Source: JAOAFX01 sp049700315
GTDB lineage: Bacteria > Hydrothermota > Tepidihabitantia > SM23-42 > JAOAFX01
Direction: 5' to 3'
NCBI GenBank assembly: GCA_049700315.1
Contig: JBNAVN010000006.1
Coordinates: 1 to 64,000, forward strand
DNA: 64,000 nt
Shown here: positions 16,670 through 25,628 of the stretch, one piece after another
How positions within the stretch are numbered: the stretch's first letter is position 1
How the letters are laid out: every line of letters starts with the position of its first letter
Position numbers and translations under genes: made by a program
Notes under the pieces: generated by a model
What the model was told of the DNA's origin: nothing
The model's database searches: none
What the model saw: only the letters and a program-made list of their open reading frames with translations

Positions 16670-19600
16670 TTAACGACCACGCCAGATCATAACACCACCT
16701 CTGGGATTGAATGGTAGTGGTGTTTGGACTTCTTTTATACCACCGGATGTCTGAATAAATACCTTTTCCTGTTTTGGACCGATGACCAGTGAAGGTTCAG
16801 ATGGCAGATCTCCAACAATTGGAACATACCGTTTATGTTCTCCAGTTACATTCTTGCCTAAGATGTCAGTCTTGTAAGCAGTACCAGTGAGGTAATACAA
16901 TACCCAGAGATTACCAGAAGAAGGTCCACCACTCCCACCAATACAAAGGTCAGGACCTGTGGGATTCTGCTGGGTTGTATCAGAGGGAATAAAGGTGGTG
17001 AAAATCACCGCACCACCTAAGACAACCGGTGTGGTTATCACCCGTTCACCAGGGGTTTCATTAAATCTCAAAAACCATCCTTGTTCGGAATTGATTGCAT
17101 CAACCAACTCATTCCAGGTATCTATGCCTGGACCTGCTCCAGTAACCGAGTCATCAAACACCTTTACATTTGTTACATCAAATAGGTCGTTGTAGGTAAA
17201 CGCTGGGGTTATCTCGGTACCAAGGGTTGTATCATCTCTTACTCCGATGAATACCATTGTATCTTTGTTCGCTGCATCTGGATTTGAGATATATCTGCCC
17301 GAGCCAAAATATATCCAGAGCCTTCCGTATTCATCTGTTGCAACCGAACCTTCAGCAGTCACTGGTCTGTTTAGATTTATAACTTGTTGATAGGTCCAGG
17401 TGGCGGGGTCTGGGTTTTCATGGGTTTTTATCCTGTAGATTTTGCCTCTATTGTTTTTATCCATTGTGCCAAAATATATGAGCTCAGTAGAATAGTTCAA
17501 TCCCCAGTCTGCAGCAAAAACATTGGTAATTGCGCAGGTATCATTGAGCACGATTGTCCGTACTGTATCACCGGTTAATGGGTTTAAAACAAATATTCTT
17601 CCTCTTTGGGTAACCTCACCAAATAATGATTGTGGTCCTGAACCAAAGACTAGATACCAGGTATTCTGACACTTCACCAGTGTTGGCACACAGAAAGTCA
17701 GTCCCAAATCACTTCGTGTGAATTCCCATAACAATCTTGGATAATTGCTTGATTCAGGATTTGTTATATCAATACAGGAATAAGAGGAACGATAGGTATT
17801 TGACCCTACTGTGATAGCATAACCACCCTGGCGCATACCAGCAACCAGGATTGTTCCCCAGCCCTCAGGATGGTCTGCATCCGAAGTAAAAATACGGGCG
17901 TCTGTAGGATAGGGTTTCAGGTCAACATAATAAACATGACAATAGGTTGTGTCCTTCAGCCATTTTAGGTGTGGCAGGAGATTGAAAGGAATATACGCCC
18001 AGAGTTCCTGACCAAGTATTTTTCCAAGTGGATTGATTTCCGCAATTTCAAAAGGATTGCCCAGGCGTGTGTACAATCCTGAATTGAATGCATGTAGCAT
18101 ACCATCATTGGCGCCCGTGTAGATAACTAATCTGCGGTCCTTATATTGATTCCAGAAGGTGTTATAAGAATTATCATTGTAGATTAAATCATATAACTCT
18201 GCGGGCGTCCCTACAAGCATTGGCTGTGAATAAATTATATCCCCGAGTTTCCAGACATTGTTATCTGTGAATAACCTTCTCCGCCATAAGCTATAATCGG
18301 TTCCCCGTATGTAGTTGATTAGTTTATTGCAGGAATCCACATTTCCGCTATGGAATCCCAGATGGGGTCTGATATTGGCACTATTTGCTACAGTAAAAGG
18401 ACTGAGCAAACCATTGAGATTTGTGTAGATTGTTCGGTTCCCTGGTAAGGTATTTCTTAATAATGCTCCGGCATTCCAGACAAAATTCAGACTTTCAACT
18501 GGAACAGTATCAATTGGTGCCAAAAGAGTATCCATACTTATGCCCGCAGTATCCTGAAAACGCGCAGCCATTGTTCTGTTCTGTCCCGCAGAAAAGAACA
18601 TCTTTACAACATAGTCCTGTTTAAGATTCAGGCGGAGATTATGCTGGGTTTCTTCCCTGACCAGGCCTGAATCATCCACCCATAGACTCTGGACACTGCC
18701 GAGCCAGTTTAAGTCATAATCATTTAAAGGCATCCTTGGCCAGAACTGGGCATTGATTAAAAGCCCGGCGCCTTTCATTCCACCACCTGTCACCGATGCA
18801 GCTGAAGCGCTCGTGACCCTTGAGATAGTCTGAATATTGACAAATATCTCCTCCAAGGCATTTGCAAGTTGCTGACCATCCTGCACATAGAAGAAATTAT
18901 CAGGTCTGCCATCACTGTTCTTGTCATATTCCGAAGGTTGATATCTCTTATCGTTATTCTCATCAATGAATCCACCTTCTCTTGCAATCTGTCTGAAAAA
19001 GATTGAATCTGCATCATCATCCTCGCCCTTGGCAAATAGATATATAGAATAAAAATTAATGGACTGTCTATCAGGAATATCAGGTCTCAAATCATTGATA
19101 TGGGCATAATATGCATAATCATCCCCAGGGCGGTCATGGGCGTATCTTGGGTAAGGTGCTTGAGGAGAATTCGAGCCATCACAATCATCATAAGGGTCAT
19201 GACCATTATAGGGTGAATTTGGATATTCAATTTCATAAGCATAATCCCAGAAGGTATTAAAACCTGCTCCATAAGGAGATGGATACCAGGTTAAATGATT
19301 ACAGTTTATATATGAAACATCAGAGTTTGAACCACCATCACCGATCACGATTGCAAAGGTTGGTCTGCAGGAGACTGATACTGTATCTCCACCAACCACC
19401 TCATACCAGGGGTCCCTCGGTGTTCCGACCCAGGAAGAATTCCATGTATAATTTGGTGTAGAATGGGTAAAATGCGGTCCACTCAAAAACCTTAGATAAT
19501 GGATTGCCTCAAATATTGCATTTCCGGTTGGTGTTCCGCCTGTGGGCTGGTTTAGGCCATCCTGATTCTCCAATACTGTGAGCATCCTGACCAAACTTGA

Positions 19601-20209
19601 ATCGAATGTGCATTTCACCCTTTCGTAGAATGTTGAACTTGTGGAAAAGGTAAGCAGGGCAAAATGGGGTGCATCTGAATCCCAGACATAGTCTGTATCC
19701 TTATCTGCAATCTCCCTTATTATACCTTTTGTTCTTTCGGTTGAATCAGTTGTGACAATACCATACCAGGTTTTGCCACTTGTAGAAGCAGGAACTTCAA
19801 AGCGAAGTCTTGCTTTGTTATTATAAGCAATACCCCTACCCCCTGTAAATGCCTTGCGCGCAACATCAATCCTTGTCATAAAGTAGTAGTTTATCCAATT
19901 CCCTGACCATTTACCATTACCTGCACCTGAATGTTTTACAAAATACCAATAACCGCCAACATTTACTGAATCATAGGTATAACTCGGGTTTGCATAACCA
20001 TAATAGGTAAAATTAGGATTATATGCTTCACCCCAGTAATGATAGGCCCAGAATCTCATACTTCCGGTCATATCCTGAACAAGAAGGACATTCGGTTTTA
20101 CCACTGCGGTTTTACCACCAACAAAAGGTGGTGCAGTGCAGTAGTTGTTCATCTCCTGGGCAATGAAAAAACCGCCCAGCAAAAGAATGAATATTATTAT
20201 CTTCTTCAT
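16670..20209 (-). CDS. pilY1: PilY1/PilC-like pilus tip adhesin with VWA domain
   Basis: The start used is ATG 20209, preceded by AGGAGG and giving a signal MKKIIIFILLLGGFFIAQ; an upstream ATG in the frame has no such site. The 1179-residue protein has an N-terminal von Willebrand A region starting VLLVQDMTGSM (D-x-T-x-S metal site, with Thr in place of the usual first Ser) and a C-terminal PilY1 beta-propeller (VIYTGANDGMLHAF, GQELWAYIPFNLLPH, LVAGMRQGGYA, RIFVLNPLTGDTV). A DKNSDGRPD loop near residue 440 looks like an EF-hand-type calcium site. PilY1 primes pilus assembly with minor pilins and acts as adhesin and mechanosensor; the four upstream genes supply those pilins. Confidence 0.88.
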   Translation of the reverse strand: MKKIIIFILLLGGFFIAQEMNNYCTAPPFVGGKTAVVKPNVLLVQDMTGSMRFWAYHYWGEAYNPNFTYYGYANPSYTYDSVNVGGYWYFVKHSGAGNGKWSGNWINYYFMTRIDVARKAFTGGRGIAYNNKARLRFEVPASTSGKTWYGIVTTDSTERTKGIIREIADKDTDYVWDSDAPHFALLTFSTSSTFYERVKCTFDSSLVRMLTVLENQDGLNQPTGGTPTGNAIFEAIHYLRFLSGPHFTHSTPNYTWNSSWVGTPRDPWYEVVGGDTVSVSCRPTFAIVIGDGGSNSDVSYINCNHLTWYPSPYGAGFNTFWDYAYEIEYPNSPYNGHDPYDDCDGSNSPQAPYPRYAHDRPGDDYAYYAHINDLRPDIPDRQSINFYSIYLFAKGEDDDADSIFFRQIAREGGFIDENNDKRYQPSEYDKNSDGRPDNFFYVQDGQQLANALEEIFVNIQTISRVTSASAASVTGGGMKGAGLLINAQFWPRMPLNDYDLNWLGSVQSLWVDDSGLVREETQHNLRLNLKQDYVVKMFFSAGQNRTMAARFQDTAGISMDTLLAPIDTVPVESLNFVWNAGALLRNTLPGNRTIYTNLNGLLSPFTVANSANIRPHLGFHSGNVDSCNKLINYIRGTDYSLWRRRLFTDNNVWKLGDIIYSQPMLVGTPAELYDLIYNDNSYNTFWNQYKDRRLVIYTGANDGMLHAFNSGLYTRLGNPFEIAEINPLGKILGQELWAYIPFNLLPHLKWLKDTTYCHVYYVDLKPYPTDARIFTSDADHPEGWGTILVAGMRQGGYAITVGSNTYRSSYSCIDITNPESSNYPRLLWEFTRSDLGLTFCVPTLVKCQNTWYLVFGSGPQSLFGEVTQRGRIFVLNPLTGDTVRTIVLNDTCAITNVFAADWGLNYSTELIYFGTMDKNNRGKIYRIKTHENPDPATWTYQQVINLNRPVTAEGSVATDEYGRLWIYFGSGRYISNPDAANKDTMVFIGVRDDTTLGTEITPAFTYNDLFDVTNVKVFDDSVTGAGPGIDTWNELVDAINSEQGWFLRFNETPGERVITTPVVLGGAVIFTTFIPSDTTQQNPTGPDLCIGGSGGPSSGNLWVLYYLTGTAYKTDILGKNVTGEHKRYVPIVGDLPSEPSLVIGPKQEKVFIQTSGGIKEVQTPLPFNPRGGVMIWRGR

Positions 20210-20222
20210 TTTTTCCTCCTTT

Positions 20223-20708
20223 TTAATCAATACCAATCACTCGTTTTATTTCTGTCTCAGTGGTGACACTATCACCTGCGGTTCCACAGGATGCAGCAAC
20301 AATCTTATAATAATAACTTGCACCACCACCAGCAAGACCCTGTCCAGCACCGAAATAACCACGAGCAAATTTTATCACTGCGCCTGCCTCAGTCGCTGCA
20401 AAAAGTGGACGGACATATATATGAACCCGATAGTTTGCTATATTTTGCTGGAATGTGGTATCTTGTATATTGTGTGCCTCAAATCCGGTATATGCCCTCA
20501 GAACACCAAGTTCCAATCCTCCCTCACAGGCTTCAAATGCAGTCTGATACCTTTTCTGCCCTGCTGTGACATTTAACGCCCTTATCACAAGATAGACTGC
20601 AAGGCTGCCGATTATGAGAATCAGTATCATCGTGCCCAGAGCAACGAGCAGGGCAATACCTCTATTTTTATGTCTTTTGTTAATCAGGCATTTTTTAAAT
20701 GTAAACAT
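20223..20708 (-). CDS. pilX: PilX-like minor pilin/assembly protein
   Basis: The 161-residue product begins with basic residues, then NRGIALLVALGTMILILIIG, the N-terminal hydrophobic motif of the PilX/GspK-type class that lacks the strict F-T-L-x-E processing site. After the helix, QKRYQTAFEACEGGLELGVLRA fits the next conserved segment. It has an AGGAGG site and lies between pilW and pilY1. PilX-type proteins join the tip complex and promote aggregation. Length is typical. Confidence 0.75.
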   Translation of the reverse strand: MFTFKKCLINKRHKNRGIALLVALGTMILILIIGSLAVYLVIRALNVTAGQKRYQTAFEACEGGLELGVLRAYTGFEAHNIQDTTFQQNIANYRVHIYVRPLFAATEAGAVIKFARGYFGAGQGLAGGGASYYYKIVAASCGTAGDSVTTETEIKRVIGID

Positions 20709-20717
20709 AATGTCCTC

Positions 20718-21704
20718 CTAACTTCTATAATTCCTTGGCCAGGCGATCGTTTGAACAATAACACGCTTAAAACGGCGCTGTATGTCATTGAGTGGATATG
20801 TGTGATCTTCTATCGTGATGGAGTTTGCTGGATAATGATAGTCAGTTAAACCCCTCTCGCTCATTACGACAAATGTTACGCGGACCACGAATAGATGTCG
20901 TTGAAGGTCTATCTGGTTAAAACCTGCGAGGTCGTGGTGCCATTCAACATAGTTTGTCATGCTATCAATAATGCCGTTGTCATTTTCGTCAATACCATAT
21001 CTGAATTGAATATCCTCCACATTCTCAAGAAAAACTTCATCACCGCGCATCAACTGATGTTGGTTATTAATGTAGTAACTAATACCATTGAAGTAGCAAT
21101 CGTCGTTATATGCAATACATACCGAACCCTGTCCTGTATTTGTAGGCCGACTCAGGTGCAACTCCAATGCTGGGATTGTATCTTCGCCTGCTGCATAGGT
21201 TGTTGTATCTATTTGTTGAATCACAAGCCCTGTGTCCAGCAGACTCTTCTTATTACTGATAATTCCGATTCTGTCTCCGATTGAATAATTGGAGGCTGCA
21301 TCTTCGTGCCTATAGACTTTTATCCTATCGCTATTCATTGCAATCTCAAGCACTGGCGACCAATTAGCATGGGATGCCTCAAAACTGAATGCCATGCTTC
21401 TGATTCCCAGGCTGTCTCTCGTGTTGTTGTAGTTCTGGGGATAGAAAACCTCATCATTTTGGCCCATTCCATAACCTGCCATAAATAAATCCCACCTCAG
21501 TATCGTGAGCGCGGCCTGGGCATCAGTTTGTAAAACAGAAGTTGTCTGGACATTTATCGCTTTTGTTTGTTGCATAGTAAGGATTGAGTAGATTGCACCC
21601 AGGACAATCATCAGGATAACCAGAGAAACCATCAACTCAATTAAGGTCATACCGGTTGTTATTTTGTAAATTCTGCATCTTTTGATTTTTAGATTAGTAT
21701 TCAT
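20718..21704 (-). CDS. pilW: PilW-like minor pilin
   Basis: The 328-residue protein has a type IV prepilin signal TTGMTLIELMVSLVILMIVLG, with processing expected after Gly18 and the Glu+5 residue present. The long C-terminal beta domain is typical of PilW-type minor pilins (about 330-350 residues). A GGAGG site is present. The gene directly follows pilV (3 bases between). Confidence 0.8.
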   Translation of the reverse strand: MNTNLKIKRCRIYKITTGMTLIELMVSLVILMIVLGAIYSILTMQQTKAINVQTTSVLQTDAQAALTILRWDLFMAGYGMGQNDEVFYPQNYNNTRDSLGIRSMAFSFEASHANWSPVLEIAMNSDRIKVYRHEDAASNYSIGDRIGIISNKKSLLDTGLVIQQIDTTTYAAGEDTIPALELHLSRPTNTGQGSVCIAYNDDCYFNGISYYINNQHQLMRGDEVFLENVEDIQFRYGIDENDNGIIDSMTNYVEWHHDLAGFNQIDLQRHLFVVRVTFVVMSERGLTDYHYPANSITIEDHTYPLNDIQRRFKRVIVQTIAWPRNYRS

Positions 21705-21707
21705 TTT

Positions 21708-22118
21708 CTACCTCCATTTCACATAATCAGTAAAGAATATCCTCTTTCCCTTGTTATTTACTATCATTCTGATGGTTCTTGCACCAGGAGTTGGATAATT
21801 GTCAGCCACATTCCAGAATACACGATAAACCGTTGGTCCAATTGTTCTTCCCACTACATTTGTTGAGTCTGCTACATAAGCGAGTAATGTATCATCTAAG
21901 GTCAAAGAATCGCATGTAGGGCTGACCAATGGGTCTGTTATATATACTCCTTTTAGAACCTCCATTGCTCTTGTGATGATCTCCCGTGCCTCCCTTCCTT
22001 CTCTTACTTTCTGATTTGTTCTCATACTAAGAAGTGTCATTTGGCTTGCTGCAAGCACACCCAAAGCAAGAATAACAATTGCTACCAAAACTTCAACGAG
22101 TGTAAATCCTTTTTTCAT
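21708..22118 (-). CDS. pilV: PilV-like minor pilin
   Basis: The start chosen is ATG 22118, which follows AAAGGGGG and yields the prepilin leader MKKGFTLVEVLVAIVILALG with cleavage after Gly4 and Glu+5 present. The mature part is about 130 residues, with Thr/Asp-rich strands and an AREIITRAMEVLKG segment as in PilV/GspI. It lies 14 bases after fimT. Confidence 0.82.
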   Translation of the reverse strand: MKKGFTLVEVLVAIVILALGVLAASQMTLLSMRTNQKVREGREAREIITRAMEVLKGVYITDPLVSPTCDSLTLDDTLLAYVADSTNVVGRTIGPTVYRVFWNVADNYPTPGARTIRMIVNNKGKRIFFTDYVKWR

Positions 22119-22132
22119 ATTACCCCCTTTGG

Positions 22133-22657
22133 TTAGTACCATCCGCCACTGCCATAGCGGTAAATCTTCACCCTGCCCAGGGAATTTACTCCAATTGCGT
22201 AACTATCTTTTTCATCAGTTATGTAAATTACTCCGCGATTAGCGCCTCCCCTGTTATCTATTTCAAGAATATCATTCGGTAGAAAATCAATGCCATTCCC
22301 TGCCGGTGCATCAACCCAGCCTTCCGGCGGATGGCCACTAACTCCAATTGCGCAACCAAATCTAATATTTCCGCCGGTCGTCTGCGCAAGTTTATACCTA
22401 TTTTGCAAAACACCATTTGGAGTTATGCTGGTCACTATGTATTCGCGAGTGCCTGTATCAAACGTTATTGTATGGGTAATACTGGTTGACAGAGCACGTT
22501 CTCTAATCTGTCTCAAATCTTGGGTGAGGGTCTGAGTAGCCGCCCTAATTCTTGCCTTTCTCTGCATTGAAGCAAAATTGGGTACTGCAAGGGCAACGAT
22601 AACACCGATAATGCCAATAACAACCATCAATTCAATCACTGTAAAACCCTTTTTCAT
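22133..22657 (-). CDS. fimT: FimT/GspH-type minor pseudopilin
   Basis: The true start is ATG 22657, preceded by AGGAGG; it gives MKKGFTVIELMVVIGIIGVI with the G-F-T-x-I-E processing site. The following segment ARIRAATQTLTQDLRQIRERALS is the GspH/FimT signature, and the C-terminal beta domain ends in a tyrosine-containing YRYGSGGWY. It is the first gene of the minor pilin operon. FimT-type proteins are linked to DNA binding and uptake in some species; that role is not shown here. Confidence 0.82.
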   Translation of the reverse strand: MKKGFTVIELMVVIGIIGVIVALAVPNFASMQRKARIRAATQTLTQDLRQIRERALSTSITHTITFDTGTREYIVTSITPNGVLQNRYKLAQTTGGNIRFGCAIGVSGHPPEGWVDAPAGNGIDFLPNDILEIDNRGGANRGVIYITDEKDSYAIGVNSLGRVKIYRYGSGGWY

Positions 22658-22778
22658 AAAACCTCCTTTGCATTGCATAATCCGCAATTCCGCTGAAATT
22701 GATACGGAATAACACGGATTTCTTGATTTCTGTCCATTGATCATGCTCATTCATAACCTCTAATCCTAATCAGTATAT

Positions 22779-22795
22779 ATGCAAATTTCATTCCT
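22779..22795 (-). promoter_or_regulatory. weak sigma-54-like element upstream of fimT
   Basis: The minus strand reads AGGAATGAAATTTGCAT, giving GG-N10-GC spacing as in -24/-12 promoters, about 110 bases before fimT. The first half matches the consensus poorly. No TTGACN-N16-TATAAT promoter was found upstream of this operon, which is why this is listed. Confidence 0.25.
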
Positions 22796-22892
22796 GTTTT
22801 TTGGAAAAAACTGCTGAAATTTAATGAGATTTGTGTGAAAAATATAATAAATAGATAAATTGTTGCTGTTATTGGGTAAAAAATTACACAAA

Positions 22893-22927
22893 TGCAACAA
22901 CTCTCTGCCTGCTGCAAGTATGTTGCA
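22893..22927 (+). repeat. REP-like palindromic element, left copy
   Basis: A 35-base sequence bounded by TGCAACA and its complement TGTTGCA. It matches the reverse complement of the right copy (23845-23879) at 29 of 35 positions. Together the two enclose the transposase gene and its promoter. Confidence 0.85.
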
Positions 22928-22934
22928 TTATCCA

Positions 22935-22962
22935 TTGACAACCTTCGCAAAATGTGTATAAT
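22935..22962 (+). promoter_or_regulatory. promoter of RAYT transposase gene
   Basis: TTGACA (22935-22940), N16, TATAAT (22957-22962), eight bases after the left palindromic element. The ATG at 22980 follows within 17 bases. Confidence 0.85.
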
Positions 22963-22979
22963 CAAAAATATTAAATCTT

Positions 22980-23840
22980 ATGAATTCTAAACATATGCGC
23001 AGGTTATGCGGTGAAAATCTTTATCACCATGTTTATGCATGGGGAAATGATAGACATCCAACATTCAAAGAAGAGAATCATTACGAGCTTTACCTTAATT
23101 TATTAGAAAAATCATCAAAAAAATTCGACATTGATGTTATTGCCTATGCATTGATGCAGTGGCATGTCCATCTCTTTATTTTTGACCATTTTAATAAGAT
23201 TTCAAAATTTATGGAAGAACTTCATGGTAAGTATGCAATTCTATTTAATAAAGAAACTGGTAGTGTGGGTCATGTTTTTGGAGAAAGATTCAATAACAAA
23301 ATTGTTCAGCCAAATGACTATGGTTTGTACCTGTCCTCTTATATCCATCGTCAGGCAGTTGAAGCAAGACTGGTTGTTGATCCAAAAGACTATCCCTGGA
23401 CAAGTTATCGGCAGTATATAGGATTAGAACCAATAAGGTTTATAAAACCACAGGTTATCCTTGAGCAATTCGGAGACTATGTTGATTTTAAGAAAGTAGC
23501 AAGGGCTTACCAGGAATTTGTCTTGAACGCAGGGAAGGATATTAAAGATTGGGATGATTTCAAATCACCGATTGTGGGAACTTTTGGTTTTGTTGAAAGT
23601 CTTCGCAAAAAGTTAGGAGTGAAAGTTAATCAAAACTATGACAAAGATGAGCTTCTCAGCGCAATCAGTAACGAGTTGAATATCTCAACAGAAATGCTGT
23701 TAAATCCCTTAGGATTGAAACAGAGACAATTCAGGCGTAAGGCGATCAATATTTTGATAAAGGATTATGATTTGAAGATTTCTGAAGTTGCAAGGATATT
23801 GAAAATTTCACGATATACTGTGATGAGAAATATGGATTGA
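22980..23840 (+). mobile_element. REP-associated tyrosine transposase (Y1, IS200-like HUH protein)
   Basis: The 286-residue protein has the Y1-transposase fold: YHHVYAWGNDRHPTF, the HUH pair in QWHVHLFIF (His62, His64) and a helix with SSYIHRQAVEARLV where Tyr121 is the likely nucleophile. The motif DYPWTSYRQYIG after it is typical of the family. The C-terminal 80 residues contain a helix-turn-helix (LKISEVARILKISRYTVMRN) that could aid DNA recognition. Single copies that are flanked by inverted REP sequences and not by IS ends are the hallmark of RAYTs, which bind and spread REP hairpins. The promoter is intact, so the gene looks active. Confidence 0.9.
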
Positions 23841-23844
23841 AAGA

Positions 23845-23879
23845 TGCAACACTTTTGCGGCAGGCAGAGAAATGTTGCA
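23845..23879 (-). repeat. REP-like palindromic element, right copy
   Basis: A 35-base palindrome-bounded element starting five bases after the transposase stop, in inverted orientation to the left copy. The central GCAGGCAGAGA pairs with TCTCTGCCTGC of the left copy. Confidence 0.85.
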
Positions 23880-23917
23880 TTTTGTTCCTGAAATTATGCA
23901 GTAGTTATACAATAGTG

Positions 23918-23945
23918 TTGACATCACACTCTCACTGGATATAAT
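23918..23945 (+). promoter_or_regulatory. promoter of M6 protease gene, leaderless type
   Basis: TTGACA (23918-23923), N16, TATAAT (23940-23945), with the ATG at 23952 six bases downstream. Confidence 0.85.
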
Positions 23946-23951
23946 TCAATT

Positions 23952-25616
23952 ATGAATTTCATATTACTGCTTTCTTTATTTTTGATGCCACCCAATCCAT
24001 ACACAAGGACACCGATCAAACCGCCGAAATTTCCTATTTTCATGAATAGAGGCCCGGGTCTGATCCAACCTGCCCTGGGTGAGAAAAAGGCGATCGTAAT
24101 TTTAGTGGATTTTTCAGATCATCCATCTACTTATCAGAAATCTCAGTTTGATTCTCTCATATATGGTGAAAATGAGAACTCTATGCGCAAATACTACAGT
24201 GAAGTCTCTTACGGCAAATTCACGATTAGCAAGCAGAGCAATGTTGTAGGTTGGGTGCGTGCACCACAAAGTTATGCCTATTATGTTGGTGATTCATTTG
24301 GTTTTTATAGTGATTATCCACATAATGTCCAGAAACTTGTTGAAGATGCTTGTGCCCTTGCCGATCCTTTAGTTGATTTTTCTCAGTATGACGGAAATGG
24401 CGACGGCATCGTAGACGGTATTTTTATTGTCCATTCAGGACCCGGTGCAGAAGAAACCGGGAGTCCTAATGACATCTGGTCACATCAGTGGCAATTGTCA
24501 AACACCGGTACAAGTTGTCCAGGCGCCTATCAAACCCAGGATGGAGTTAAGGTAGATTATTATTCAATGGAACCAGAAAGCCTTGTCAACCCACCTTCAA
24601 GGATTACGGTTGGCGTATTTGTCCATGAATTCGGGCATGTGCTTGGACTGCCTGATTTGTATGATACAGATTATTCTACGAATGGCATTGGCATATTCTG
24701 TTTGATGGCTGCAGGTTCATGGGGTACATCCAGTTCATCAGATTTACCAGGAAACACACCATCTCATCCTTGTGTCTGGTGTAAATATCAACTTGGCTGG
24801 CTCACACCAACCGCGATTGAGAGAAAAGGGATAAGTAAACTGGAGAATCAACAAATACCGTGCTCGGCAAGAAGTCCATTTGCAGTAAAGATATTGGAAG
24901 ATCCGGGTGGGCCAGACTGGAATTTCAGTACCGGTGGCAGGGGTGAATATTTCTTGATAGAAAATAGATTCCGCACAGGATTTGACCGGTCCCTGCCTGG
25001 TGATGGACTATTGATTTTACATATTGACGATTCAAGAACCGAGAATAATAACGAGAACCATCCATTGGTGGGTATTATGCAGGCAGACGGTGATAACGGT
25101 TATTTGCTACCAAGGTCAACCTGGGGAAAGGCAGAAGATCTGTGGAAGAACGATTCAATCGGCTTCTATGATGGTTCAACTCCTTCAAGCAGGTTTTATG
25201 GTGATTCGGCAAGTGGCGTGACGGTCTATAATATTGGTTCTGCTGATTCCATAATGACCGCATCTTTCTGGATAAGTCCATTGTTTTTAGGTAGGATTGC
25301 GGCGTATCCTAATCCATTCCGGGTTGACCGAATTCCGTCCTGGGGAAAGAGTGTGGTAATTTCTTATACCCCATCGGATACTACAGAATTGGGCAGTCAA
25401 TTTCCTGATTTTAAGGTCACTATTTATAATATTGCTGGCGAAAGGGTAAGAATACTTGATGATCAGAATGAGGTTGATCGTTACAGAAGGTGTGCCTTCT
25501 GGGATTTGAAAAATGAGAAGGGTAATGCGGTGGTAAGTGGAATGTATATTTATGTGATTGAACTGCAGGGTGAAAGGATAGAGAGAAGCAAAGGAAGAAT
25601 GACTATTATCAGGTAA
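23952..25616 (+). CDS. secreted M6-family metalloprotease with C-terminal sorting-type domain
   Basis: The 554-residue protein has a signal (1-12), then the M6 (immune-inhibitor-A-like) catalytic domain: LVDFSDHPSTYQKSQFDSL, FSQYDGNGDGIVDGIFIVHSG (calcium-type turn), and the zinc site HEFGHVLGLPDLYD (225-238). The C-terminal ~100 residues (YPNPFR ... VTIYNIAGERVRIL ... WDLKNEKGNAVVSGMYIYVI ...) form a FlgD-like or type IX secretion-type beta-sandwich, the class found at the end of exported surface proteins. This suggests the protease is routed to the outside. Its own leaderless-type promoter follows the transposase unit. Substrate unknown. Confidence 0.88.
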   Translation: MNFILLLSLFLMPPNPYTRTPIKPPKFPIFMNRGPGLIQPALGEKKAIVILVDFSDHPSTYQKSQFDSLIYGENENSMRKYYSEVSYGKFTISKQSNVVGWVRAPQSYAYYVGDSFGFYSDYPHNVQKLVEDACALADPLVDFSQYDGNGDGIVDGIFIVHSGPGAEETGSPNDIWSHQWQLSNTGTSCPGAYQTQDGVKVDYYSMEPESLVNPPSRITVGVFVHEFGHVLGLPDLYDTDYSTNGIGIFCLMAAGSWGTSSSSDLPGNTPSHPCVWCKYQLGWLTPTAIERKGISKLENQQIPCSARSPFAVKILEDPGGPDWNFSTGGRGEYFLIENRFRTGFDRSLPGDGLLILHIDDSRTENNNENHPLVGIMQADGDNGYLLPRSTWGKAEDLWKNDSIGFYDGSTPSSRFYGDSASGVTVYNIGSADSIMTASFWISPLFLGRIAAYPNPFRVDRIPSWGKSVVISYTPSDTTELGSQFPDFKVTIYNIAGERVRILDDQNEVDRYRRCAFWDLKNEKGNAVVSGMYIYVIELQGERIERSKGRMTIIR

Positions 25617-25628
25617 AGCATGAACTAA

